A DNA stretch of 64,000 nt, taken from Heterodera schachtii (taxonomy: Eukaryota; Nematoda; Chromadorea; Rhabditida; Heteroderidae). The position numbers and the translations under genes were made by a program. Shown piece after piece: positions 34,074 through 45,042 of this stretch. The stretch covers positions 684,845 to 748,844 of the forward strand of contig SIJG01000051.1 in assembly GCA_023374025.1 (NCBI GenBank). Reading direction: 5' to 3'. Each line of letters opens with the position of its first letter. Position 1 is the first letter of the stretch. The notes beneath the pieces were generated by a model. The model was given only the letters and a program-made list of their open reading frames with translations. It searched no databases and was not told the DNA's origin.

Positions 34074-35372
34074 TTAATTACCCTCATCTGTTTGGAGAAA
34101 CAATCGGTCGAAAGCAGTCTTGAAGAAACGAGCGTTGTCTTTTAGCCATTTTCCATATTTCTTTTGTTTATTTTTTTCACTGTGTTCACCTTTGTGCTTC
34201 TGTTGTCCCTTACTGGCCTTTTTTGGTGTGACGAACTCAATGAGTTTTTTGGTACCAGATTCAATGCCAATTTTCAAAAAGGCATTTAGTGCCGAAAAAC
34301 CGTTCATTGCGAGTCGCCAATGGGACATCTCTTTTGTGCTGAAGATGGCAACTTGATGCCAATTAATGCCCAAATGTTTCGTCATCAGCTTGGATACCTT
34401 TTCTAAATTACATTTCACCCCTTCCTCCGATGGAATTCCCGTCTTTTTGAATTGGCTTAAATTTTCCACTAGTTGGCCAATCATGTGCTTCATCTCTTCA
34501 ATTAAAGACTGATGTTTTTTGTGCGCTTCTTCACCCATGCTTTGTTTCGAAGATGCTTCCTCTTTTCCCAATTTCTCAACCATTTCTTTTACATTTAATC
34601 GGTTCAAAAATTTTTCAATTATTTTTTTTGCTTTCTCTTTCTTTTGCTCATCACTGCCAAATTTTACGCATTCCTCCAACAATTTTTCATATTATTTCGT
34701 CGACTCTAAATTCGAATCAGCCATCAAAATTTCCAACTCATATTTAACGCTTTGTTCACTTGAAATTGATGACGACACTTTTCCACTTTTATTCTTCTCA
34801 TTTTTTGGCATTTTTTCGTTCGTCTCTGCAATTTTAATTATCAAATCCTTTTTCATCTGCAATACTTCTTTCGCATTTTCTCCCTCTTTCTCTGGGGAAA
34901 TTTTCAAATTTTCCTCCAAATACATCAAATTTTCATAATCTCCCGCTGAAAATTGCGTCATTGGCAGCATTTTAATAGTCACTTCAATAATGGCAATCTC
35001 TTTTAATTGGTTTAAAACATGTTCTTCCACCGTCCCGTCTCCTTCGTTTGCCTCCTGATTATTAGAATATAACTTATGCTTTTTTAGGATTTTTTGTGTT
35101 AAACTATAAAATAATTATTTATTACATACAAATATACTAAAATTTCAAATTATTTAAAATTAGGATGGACTTAATAAAATTTTTGCTTAAACTCAAACTT
35201 CGTTTTTGTTATATGAGTCTCTAATCATGAACTAATTAATTACCTTCTTAATTGAGTCGATTATTTTGTTCTTAATTTTTGTGATTTGAGTGTTCAATTG
35301 CAGTAAATCTGGAGTCAATTGCGAGGGCGGTTGTTGAGCATTGAGCAAGATTAATCAATTTGAACCCAGCAT
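34074..35372 (-). pseudogene. Lysine-rich helical secreted-type protein gene with two in-frame stops
   Basis: Exon 1 (35372-35244) starts M-L-G-S-N, meets TGA at 35357-35355, and then stays open: L-I-L-L-N-A-Q-Q-P-P-S-Q-L, then an I-T-K-I-K-N-K-I-I-D helix, ending at AAG|GTAATT. Exon 2 runs to 34074. A CAT-AAG start at 35078 keeps phase but has a poor acceptor (CCTAAAAAAG); the better-looking acceptor at 35104 (TTTTATAG) would shift the frame. Exon 2 is open for about 335 codons except for one TAA at 34694-34692 (E-S-T-K-stop-Y-E-K-L-L). It contains charged helices (E-N-L-K-I-S-P-E-K-E-G-E-N), then K-T-G-I-P-S-E-E-G-V-K, L-G-I-N-W-H-Q-V-A-I-F, M-S-H-W-R-L-A-M-N-G-F-S, and a basic tail. The intact continuity around both stops suggests recent inactivation or sequencing error. 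The product may be secreted (hydrophobic start); no family recognised. Confidence 0.6.
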
Positions 35373-35477
35373 GAAAATCGAATTGCTTAAGGCAAATATT
35401 TTAAAAGAGTAATCATATTAAACATTAATAAAAAAAAATAATAAAAGAAGAAAATAAACATAACTAATTGTTACTCA

Positions 35478-36028
35478 CAAGGGAACCACCCGAACTGTAA
35501 GTCGGAAAATGCATATGTGTTATATAACATTGGATAGAGCAGGGTCGACTTCTATTGTGAATTTCTAATATTACGGGCCCATAGGAAGAAATCGAAAAGT
35601 TATGAGGCCTCAAAAATCGAAATTTTAGGCCTAGGGCCAATTTCCAGCTTTATTCACTTTCTATTAATTCCCAACCCTTACATTTATTAATTTTTTTTGC
35701 TTATTTTTATTAAAGAAAAACTGTCAAACATTTTTTTAATATAAAAAAGCATTTTTTGAATTATTTAGTTATATTAAACATTAATTAAAATTTATTTATT
35801 TTTATGTTGGATTTAAACCCGAGCTCCAAAAACGCAAATTTAACCAACTGAGCCATCAATTTTAAGAGGAAACACAGCCAAATTTTCGATTTTTGAGGCC
35901 TCACAACTTTTTGGTTTCTTCCTATGGGCCCGTAATATTAAAAATTCACAATAGAAGTCGACCCTGCTCTATCCAATGGTATATAACACATATGCATTTT
36001 CCGACTTACGGTTCGGGTGGTTCCCTTG
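35478..36028. mobile_element. 551-bp element with about 150-bp terminal inverted repeats
   Basis: The arms begin CAAGGGAACCACCCGAACTG and, from the right, CAAGGGAACCACCCGAACCG. They stay matched through TAAGTCGGAAAATGCATATG, AGCAGGGTCGACTTCTATTG and GGCCCATAGGAAGAAA into GAGGCCTCAAAAATCGAAA. TCA flanks both ends (35475-35477 and 36029-36031), a 3-bp target duplication. Three-bp duplications are known for PIF/Harbinger and CACTA elements; the CA terminus leans to the latter, but this is weak. No transposase. The middle holds a tRNA-like remnant on the minus strand. Confidence 0.85.
35812..35866 (-). tRNA. Degraded tRNA-like sequence (tRNA pseudogene or SINE head)
   Basis: The minus strand reads GATGGCTCAGTTGGTTAAAT (an A-box-like D-arm) followed 20 nt later by CGGGTTTAAATCC (a B-box-like T-arm). 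The spacing is right for a tRNA, but the D-stem, anticodon stem and most of the T-stem no longer pair, so it cannot be a functional tRNA. It lies in the loop of the inverted-repeat element. It is either a tRNA-derived SINE piece inserted there or part of the element carried along by transposition. Confidence 0.45.
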
Positions 36029-36031
36029 TCA

Positions 36032-37113
36032 GTAAGAAATATTTGCTTAAATTTACTTATAAATTACTAAATTCCTCGGTTTTCTCATTCATATATTAAT
36101 ATAAAAAAACTCATGAATTTACAATTACAATAAAAAATTTTTGCCAGTTTTTTTTGTTCTAAATTGTTTTGAAAAGATTATAAATGCATAATAGTTAGAA
36201 CAATTTCGATCAAAAATTAAAATGACTTTTTTGCAATATAAATTGAATATTTTGCAAATCCGCAATGAACAATAGCGTTGTGGACTAATGATCATTATCC
36301 AAAATCTAAATATTTAAATACGAAAATTAGTAACACTAGAAAATTCTCTAAAATTGCTATAAAAAGCTGATTTAAATGAAATTTTTATCAAAGCCAATTT
36401 TTTCATAAAATCAATTTTAGACGCAAAAACATTTTTAAATTTAATTTTTAAATATGTTGGTATTTTGGCATTTGAAATCAAAGAAATATATGAATTTGTT
36501 TATTTGCTTAAATATTTGGCTTTATCTGCTAAAAAAGAAAATTCTCGAAATGGCATCATAATATTTGTCACTGTGTGATAATTTTTATTTATGAAATTGT
36601 CACGTATGAAGAATAATTATTTAAAATTCTATTTTTAAACGCATTAAATTCTTTTATTTTTAATTTCCTTTAAATCTACTACAACAATTTTTTTCTTTAA
36701 TTTAGTGTCATTCGAATTCACACAATTTGCATGAAAAATTATCGAAATTTTACTTTCGAGAATAACTTAATTAATTCATGAAAAAAAGTATAATAAATAC
36801 AAAAAATTTTGAAATAAATTAATGTGCAATTTAGTTTAAATAACCGTAAAAAGTTCAAATTTATGAAGAAAAAATAAAAAATTTAAAAGTAAAATTATTA
36901 GAAATTCTAAAAACTTTTTTTACTATTAAATAAATATTTATTATAAATTCACAAAAATAACATCATTTTAATGCACTTAACTTTTATATAAATTTGTATA
37001 TTATTTCTAATGATAATATAATAATAAATTATATTAACTTTAAATTTACTTCAAAAAATCTTCAAAAAAATTTAATTTTGAAAAATGAAATATAATTTCG
37101 AATTATTTAGTGA
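36032..37113. other. AT-rich desert
   Basis: Nothing beyond A/T-rich sequence; no repeats or genes seen. Confidence 0.6.
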
Positions 37114-37625
37114 ATATCAAATATATTTTTTAATCTATACTTCATTAGAAAATAATTAATGAAATTAATATAAATATTAAAAAATGCTAATGAGGCTATT
37201 AAAATTCTCAAATGCTTTATTTTTTATTTATAATCAGTTAAATTTTTTAAATAGTAAAAATTTAATTTAAATAATAGATAATAGCTAAAAATATTCATAT
37301 TAATTTAAATCAAAGAATATTAAAAATTCAATAAATTTTTACAAGGTAAACATTTTTAAATAAAGCAACGAACTCAAAATTAAATAACTAAAAATATTGA
37401 TATAGAAGCCCAATGCACTCGAAATAAAGTTGGGGGTATACGACGAGGAAATTTTAAAACTTTGAAAAAAAAAATTATTAAAAAAGAATTTTTGCTTAAA
37501 AAAATCCTTTATAAAAATGTAAACAAATTTATGAAAATTTAATGTTAAATAAATTACTAATTCAGTCAATTAAATATAACCAAGAAAAATTTATATTTTA
37601 AACAGAATTTATTATGTTGAGCAAT
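37114..37625 (+). repeat. 512-bp duplicated segment, copy 1
   Basis: Direct repeat of 38894-39406 (offset about 1780 bp), from ATATCAAATATATTTTTTAA to TTGAGCAAT, with a few indels in A/T runs and rare substitutions. Both copies contain GCCCAATGCACTCGAAATAA and GGTATACGACGAGGAAATTT, read on the minus strand as S-S-S-Y-T-P-N-F/V-I-S-S-A-L-G-F. That frame (76 aa at 37339-37569 in this copy) is hydrophobic and may be chance. Confidence 0.85.
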
Positions 37626-38796
37626 CTACCTATCTTAATATAGTAATAAAAATATAAACTAAATTGATCGAAAATACCAATAGGACAATAAGAAATTTAT
37701 TTAAATGATTATTAATTAATAATTATTAAAAAATTCATTATAATATAAAATTTATCTTTTATACAATACAATAAATAATAATAATGAAATCTTTTTTAGG
37801 AAACAGAATTTAACCATTTAAAAGGGAAAAAACATATTTGCTCATAAATTTTTTAATCGACTTAAAAATAATCTTTCAACAATTCTTTTATTGATTTACC
37901 ATTGAAGAAAAAAGAGAAAATTGAAGAGTAAATATAATTGAAAAATAAATTTTGAAAAATATAATTTAAATATGCATTAAAATTTTCGTCATTTTAAATA
38001 TAAAGGTTTCTTAAGTGCATTGGTATTGTAAAAGTATTGTCAACAAACAACTATATTATCAATTTATCAATTAAGAATGTATAAGAATAATTTAAAATTA
38101 TTAATTAATAAGAAAGTAATATAAATTAATGGGGATAAATAAATAATTAATTAATTATCGCATTAAAACAATTCCCCGTGATTAAGCTGAGAAATTAAAA
38201 AAATTTACACATCATTTAGCACTTATAATCTGCTAAAAATTATTCATATGGCTGTCTTCGTGCAAAAAGCAATTTTAATGTATAAATACAAATAAAGAAG
38301 ATAAAAACAATAAAAAAATATAAATTTGTAGTCATGCGAATATTTAAAAATATTTCAACACTGCTAATTGTTGATAAATATTGCAGAAAATATTAAAATC
38401 TTTTCGTTTACACCAGATTCCTTTCTTTGAAACACGAGAAAAGACAACTTAAAAAATTTAAAAGCAAATAAAATAGACAGGAAAAGTCAAGAAAAATAGA
38501 AAAGCTAATACGTTGATTAAAAATAATTCTATAAAAAGCTAATTAAATCCACATTCTTGATATATTTTAAAAAAAGCATGTCCAAATACATAGGCATGGT
38601 TGATCTAAGCAATTTCACAATAAGCATTAATAATACAATAGTTTATATTAAGATGATTAAAAATTTAATTTAACCTATTTGAAACTTTATAATTGTTTTA
38701 ATATTTTAGCTTGAAAAATAATAAAAATAATTTTAAAGAGCTTAAATTCAAAAAAAAAAATCAAAATTGAATTGATAAATGATTTTTTAAAAAGAT
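37626..38796. other. AT-rich desert
   Basis: No gene or repeat found between the two copies of the 512-bp duplication. Slightly GC-richer short patches occur near 38260 and 38590. Confidence 0.55.
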
Positions 38797-38909
38797 AGTT
38801 AAAAAATTTGTTCTTAATAAAACTATATTTACGGAACATATCAAATATATTTAGTTAAAAAATTTGTTCTTAATAAAACTATATTTACGGAACATATCAA
38901 ATATATTTT
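38797..38909 (+). repeat. 56-bp tandem duplication
   Basis: AGTTAAAAAATTTGTTCTTA starts at 38797 and 38853 with an identical continuation to ACGGAACATATCAAATATAT. The second copy runs straight into the 512-bp duplication (38894), so this may mark its junction. Confidence 0.85.
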
Positions 38910-39406
38910 TTAATCTATACTTCATTAGAAAATAATTAATGAAATTAATATAAATATTAAAAAATGCTAATGAGGCTATTAAAATTCTCAAATGCTTTAT
39001 TTTTTATTTATAATCAGTTAAATTTTTTTTAAATAGTAAAAATTTAATTTAAATAATAGATAATAGCTAAAAATATTCATATTAATTTAAATCAAAGAAT
39101 ATTAAAAATTCAATAAATTTTTTACAAGGTAAACATTTTTAAATAAAGCAACGAACTCAAAATTAAATAACTAAAAATATTGATATAGAAGCCCAATGCA
39201 CTCGAAATAACGTTGGGGGTATACGACGAGGAAATTTTAAAACTTTGAAAAAAAAATTATAAAAAAAGAATTTTTGTTTAAAAAAATCCTTTATAAAAAT
39301 TTAAACAAATTTATGAAAATTTAATGTTAAATAAATTACTAATTCAGTCAATTAAATATAACCAAGAAAAATTTATATTTTAAACAGAATTTATTATTTG
39401 AGCAAT
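38894..39406 (+). repeat. 512-bp duplicated segment, copy 2
   Basis: Second copy of 37114-37625 in the same orientation. Differences include extra T/A in homopolymers and CGTTGGGGG for AGTTGGGGG. Confidence 0.85.
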
Positions 39407-39570
39407 ATAAAAGGCTTTAAAAGTCAAATAAAGGAAAGACAAAAGATGATATTATAAGAAAGCATTTTTTAATATTAAAGAATAGAAATAATTCATATTA
39501 GGTGAAAAACGTATTTCAAAATAAATTTTATTGTTTCTTAAATAATTAAGTAATATAAGAATAAAACGTG

Positions 39571-39815
39571 GTGCGACATTTGAGGACCTGACTTTTGAGG
39601 ACCCGACATTTGAGGAACCGACTTTTGAGGACCCGACATTTGAGGAACCGACTTTTGAGGACCCGACATTTGAGGAACCGACTTTTGAGGACCCGACATT
39701 TGAGGAACCGACTTTTGAGGACCCGACATTTGAGGAACCGACTTTTGAGGACCCGACAATTGAGGATTTGACTTTTGAGGACCCGACAATTGAGGATTTT
39801 CCCGACATTTGAGGA
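39571..39815 (+). repeat. 30-bp tandem array (CCCGACATTTGAGG / ACCGACTTTTGAGG)
   Basis: About eight units of 30 bp, each made of two related 15-mers: ACCCGACATTTGAGG and AACCGACTTTTGAGG. The core CCCGACATTTGxGG is the same as in the arms of the fold-back element at the window start. Because 30 is a multiple of three and no stop falls in the unit, all three minus frames stay open (S-S-N-V-G-S-S-K-V-G and relatives). These are not called genes. Confidence 0.9.
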
Positions 39816-40038
39816 TATACACAATTTCAAAAAAAAATGAAATTTTATTTTATATCATTAGAAAAAAAGATAAAGCCTTCCACAAAGGCTAATGTGAGCA
39901 AATAAAGCTATCCGTTATTTTAATCATCCAAGTTTTTAAAATCTTATGCGTAGAGCTGGGATTTTTATGTTTTTGCCGGACCCTAAAACTGCTTATTTTC
40001 TTGAAAAAATTGCTCAAATTCGATAAAAATCGCATTAA

Positions 40039-41194
40039 TATTAATGGGAGGTATTTTGAATCATGGTTGTTTTGTTAAATTAAAAAAAAATATTTTTTTA
40101 AATAAAACCCGAGATTCGCAGATTTCAAACATTCGATATTTTATTAATAAACATTCATTGATTCCGTTGAATTAATTTTTTTTTTCTTTTACTTTTGTAG
40201 ATTAATATTTAATGCCTTTAATCATAATTATTATTTCAAAATTTATATTGTTATATTTATTCTTTTAAAATTTGCTTCATTTTTATATTCGGCATTATGT
40301 TAATTAATAAATTCGTTTATTTAATTTATTTGATTTACAAAATATGAAAATTTTTTAATTTTTAATTAAAATGCATCTTTATTTATTAAAAATAATTATT
40401 TATTAACCTTGCTAATTCCATTCATGAAAAATTCCTTTTTTAATGGTTATATTATATCAGAAATATTTCCTAGATTATAAAGTAAATTTTATTTTTCTTG
40501 GTGGCTTATTCTCACGCGCGCAGCATTCGCTGGATTTAATTGGATAAGAATTATATTAAAAATTATTTATTTTAATTTTTAATTTGTAGATTTTTTTTTG
40601 GGTGTAATAATTATTATATTAATGGGAGGTATTTTGAATCATGGTTGTTTTGTTAAATTAAAAAAAAATATTTTTTTAAATAAAACCCGAGATTCGCAGA
40701 TTTCAAACATTCGATATTTTATTAATAAACATTCATTGATTCCGTTGAATTAATTTTTTTTTTCTTTTACTTTTGTAGATTAATATTTAATGCCTTTAAT
40801 CATAATTATTATTTCAAAATTTATATTGTTATATTTATTCTTTTAAAATTTGCTTCATTTTTATATTCGGCATTATGTTAATTAATAAATTCGATTATTT
40901 AATTTATTTGATTTACAAAATATGAAAATTTTTTAATTTTTAATTAAAATGCATCTTTATTTATTAAAAATAATTATTTATTAACCTTGCTAATTCCATT
41001 CATGAAAAATTCCTTTTTTAATGGTTATATTATATCAGAAATATTTCCTAGATTATAAAGTAAATTTTAATTTTTCTTGGTGGCTTATTCTCACGCGCGC
41101 AGCATTCGCTGGATTTAATTGGATAAGAATTATATTAAAAATTATTTATTTTAATTTTTAATTTGTAGATTTTTTTTTTTGGGTGTAATAATCG
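40039..41194 (+). repeat. 578-bp tandem duplication (2 copies)
   Basis: Units 40039-40616 and 40617-41194, both starting TATTAATGGGAGGTATTTTG and ending GGGTGTAATAAT. They share CCCGAGATTCGCAGATTTC and CTCACGCGCGCAGCATTCGC. They are almost identical, differing by single bases in homopolymers and one T/A change. No gene content. Confidence 0.9.
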
Positions 41195-44100
41195 AACTCG
41201 AGCTGAAACGGAAACGAACGTCAACGAGACATGAGATAAAAATAATAAAACAAAAAAACAGTAAATTTAAAAGTTTCAAATGAATGAAAAAATATTATTA
41301 AAATATCATATTGGAAATTTAAAAATCAACTTTATTAACTGAAAATATTCCCAATTAAATACAAAAAAAATTTTTTTTTTTTGTAAATTTCAGTCTTTTT
41401 TTATGAATATTTTAATTAATGTCTCAGTTTAATTTAAAATTAATTTATATTTCTGTTAAGAAAAGTAAAAAAACTGTTGAGAATAATATAGAGACAATTT
41501 TATACCTAATGGTACATTTAATAATAAAATTAAATAATTGGCAAATCTTAACATTATTGGTCTAGTCCTAATGAGAATATAATATGTATATTTTATTAAT
41601 GAGTTTGCAGAATGAAGAATGGAAAGAATCTTCCGAGAATTTAAAAAATATGTCAAAAATAGATAATAAATATATGCATATTATCAACCACTTATAAAAA
41701 TAAGGTAAAATAAAATATTTAATATCACTACACATATATACTAATATTTCAATAAATAACGGATTATAATTGCTGAATTAATTAATTTTTTTTATGTAAC
41801 TGAGGAAAAATTTATTTATTTTCTTTTTATAATTTTTTATATTAATTGTTTATCTGTGATTACTCACTTTAAATATTTGCTTTATCAAGTTGCTTAGCGG
41901 ACTTGGACGATGGTCGCGGGTTACGCTGCCATTTTAAAATTATTTATTGATTATAAAAAAAAATTTTGATTTGCAAAATTACAATTAAATTTTTAAATTA
42001 ATAATTTTGGCAAATATATAAAAAAAAACTTAAAAACTTTTTTTTGTATATTTATATTTTTTTCTTTTTTTAATTAAATTTGTTTCTTCTTAATTAAATT
42101 TTTTAAAGTTATTGTTCTTTTTTTGTTTATTTCATGAGTATAATTTTGAATTTTTATTTAAAATTTTATCTTTTTAATTTTGGTTTTTGCTAGTTGCATA
42201 TTTGAATTATAAAATGTATTCAAATATTCTTATTTTTTTGCCAATTTTATTTATTTTAGTGAACACGTGGTGTCCTTTTTCGTTCTCTTTTTTATGTGTG
42301 CTTTATTTTTTAATGATGATCACAATAAAATTCGTTTTCGCAAAAGGTAACTTATAAAAAATCTACGAATTAATTATCATAATTTTCATTTTATTATCAT
42401 AAAAACTAATAAATAATGAATTTAATAGTTAAAAAAATAATAATTTTTTTAAAAAGTTGATAGCAAAGAAGAAAGATGAAGAGAAATGTGAACAATTCGC
42501 ACAAAAAAAATTAAAATTTATAATTATTGTTATTATTTATTAAATAGTAAAAAGGAAACATTTATAAATGAACAAATAATGTATGAGGTAATATAAAAAT
42601 TATTGATTATTTTTATAAAGCCAGAATTAATGATGCAAATAACAATAAATTACAAAAAGCACATAAATATCATTGTCATTTATCCAAGTCAACTATAAAA
42701 GCAAATAAAATTATCTTTTACAAAACTATCCATAAATAGGAATCCGTATCAAGCATTTTTTCATCCCCTCGAGACAAATATTTTATAAAATTTTCAATAA
42801 TTAAAATGTTTAAATAATATTCTAAAGAAATATTAATTTTTTATGTGATTTTAAATCTTTAATAAATAAAATGTGAAAATTTTTAGTCATAAAAGGCCTA
42901 AAAATTTCACAAAATGTAACTATTCCAAATAAAATAACTCCGTTTATTAAAATTTAAAAATAATAGAAATTATATTATATACGAAACCAATTTATAAAAA
43001 TGAGAGGAAACGTTGTCAAGCAATGCAGTGGCATTAAACCGACCAAGATTAATAAAAATGAATTACTAAGCAAACAAACAAAATTATAACACACAATTTA
43101 TAATATTAATAAAAAAAAAAGGAATGGAAGTGGAAAAATATAAATAATAATTCTGGATTTATTAAAGAGTTTTATTTATATAAAAATTTTTATAAATTTT
43201 TTTAAAAATAGATAATTTTGTTGAAAATAAATTAATACAAATAGTGTTGAGAATAAGCATGGAATAAAAAAAAAAATTTTTTTTTTGTTTAATTTAAGGA
43301 ATATATTAAATTGCATTGCAAAATTAAAGAAAATATAAAATTACAATTTTATAAACGGAATTGCTACACTTGATTAAATAAATAATTTTATAATTAATGA
43401 ATCAATTAAAAAAAAACGCTTACCATTCTGTTAATGGGCATAAAAAAACCAGAACTCAAATTAAATCTATATTTTTTTATTTCAATCTTTCCAAAAATTC
43501 AATGAAGTTAATTTAAATAAATTAAAAAAAATTGTATTTATAAGTGAAAAAATAAATATTTAGAATAATAATCAATAAGAAGCAATCATTGAATTAAAAA
43601 CACTTTTATTAATGAGAATTCTATTAACAATAAATAATTTAATAAATTTATATCAATTTGTAAATGGGTGTGAATATTTGATTATTTATTTGATTGGGTT
43701 AATTATTGGAACTCATAAATTTTTCCTAATTATCTCATAATTTTAATGTTATTGCTGAAACATCTCAAAAAATTCAAAAAAAATTGTAAAAATGGCAAAA
43801 TAATTTAATAAATAAAGAATACCAATAAAAATTATTATTATTTTATGAAATTAATCTCGTGGTAGAAAATACTTGCAATAACACAAAAAGTATGTGCCCG
43901 ACTAACAAACAATAAAATTTTAATAATTTAAATATATCCACCATCTGATTATTATACTTTTATTGAAGCTATTTAATAAAATTAAGCATTAAGAAGTCAG
44001 ACAATATATAAGATAAATTTTAGATATCTTTTAAACAAAACTTCAAATACAACCAACCCCAATAGACGCAGCAGGCGAGATCTTAAAAGTGAAAAACCGC

Positions 44101-44771
44101 CTCACAATTTATAAATTAAAAGGGAAATTTTAAATTTTCAAAATTTCTTATATGAGAAAAGTGTGGAATAAATAAATTCTCAATTATTCAAAAACATTTT
44201 TATAAAAAGGATTAGTGGATTATATAATTTTAAATGTTTTTAAAACGCTATTTTGATGAAAATTTTTACACTTACAAATATTTATTAAGGAATACCGGTT
44301 TTTCATCATTCCGCAAGAAATTACAAAAATTAAGCAGAAATATTAAATACACAAATAAAACCCCTTTCAACAAATAAGCACTTTAAAGAACCTGAAAATA
44401 AAATAAAAGAATAGATGATATTACAAATAAATTAATAGAATTAATTTTTAAAAATTTAATGATGTTAAGTTATCTATCTTTATAGAAACAAAAATATGAT
44501 TGTAGATAAACTTTAAAATAATTAGTTTTTTATATATTATTTTACTTTTTCGCATTAAAATTAAGCAAATTTAAAAACCAATCTATAAACATTTAAATTG
44601 AGCAAGTTTAAAGAGTAATCATTTCCGCAACACTACACGAAGTAAATATGATTTTCACACAAAAATAATTGAATTTGGATTTTCAGGTTAAAGATTACTT
44701 TAAATATTTATTAAAAGTTTTCGGTTTAATAATGAAATTTAATACATATAAAATATGATAAAATTCACAAG
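41195..44771. other. AT-rich desert with scattered islets
   Basis: No gene supported. Islets at about 41893-41930 (GGACTTGGACGATGGTCGCG), 42755-42778, 43000-43046 (an ATG frame of 29 codons, M-R-G-N-V-V-K-Q-C), 43855-43910 and 44050-44100. Each is open in at least one frame for its length, which is weak evidence. Confidence 0.55.
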
Positions 44772-45042
44772 CAAATTTGAATCGACAACAAAACCCGAAA
44801 TTCAAAGCTTTAGTCGAAATTAGATTATTGAATTTTCTTTTATCGGATAGCAAATTATTTTATCAAACAAACAAATTTAATTTTGCAAATTCAGATGCAA
44901 TAGATAATAAAAATTTTATTATTAAAGAGGTGACAACGCAAAAGAAAGAAGGAATTGAGGTGAGTAATGAATCCAATACTTAAAAATATTATCTTTGGAA
45001 AATTTAATATAATTTCAGCAATTCATTGAACCAACAAAATAA
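44772..45042 (+). CDS. Two-exon 3' end of an unknown gene
   Basis: An open frame (from about 44772; no ATG) reads N-R-Q-Q-N-P-K-F-K-A-L-V-E-I-R-L-L-N-F-L-L, then S-D-A-I-D-N-K-N-F-I-I-K-E-V-T-T, and Q-K-K-E-G-I-E. It then meets a consensus donor, GAG|GTGAGT at 44960. After 59 nt an ATAATTTCAG (ending 45018) leads, in phase, to Q-F-I-E-P-T-K and TAA at 45040-45042. Intron length, both splice sites and the in-phase stop fit together, which makes this the most gene-like structure in the 36-59 kb desert. The upstream exon is not found; ACAAG at 44771 is a possible but weak acceptor. Product about 70 aa of C-terminus; function unknown. Confidence 0.5.

Noticed and set aside
39571..39815. Three overlapping long minus-strand ORFs and a CRISPR-like look
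   Set aside because: The 30-bp units are contiguous with no unique spacers, and the unit length is a multiple of three without stops, so open frames in all three phases are automatic. It is a satellite in a eukaryotic genome.
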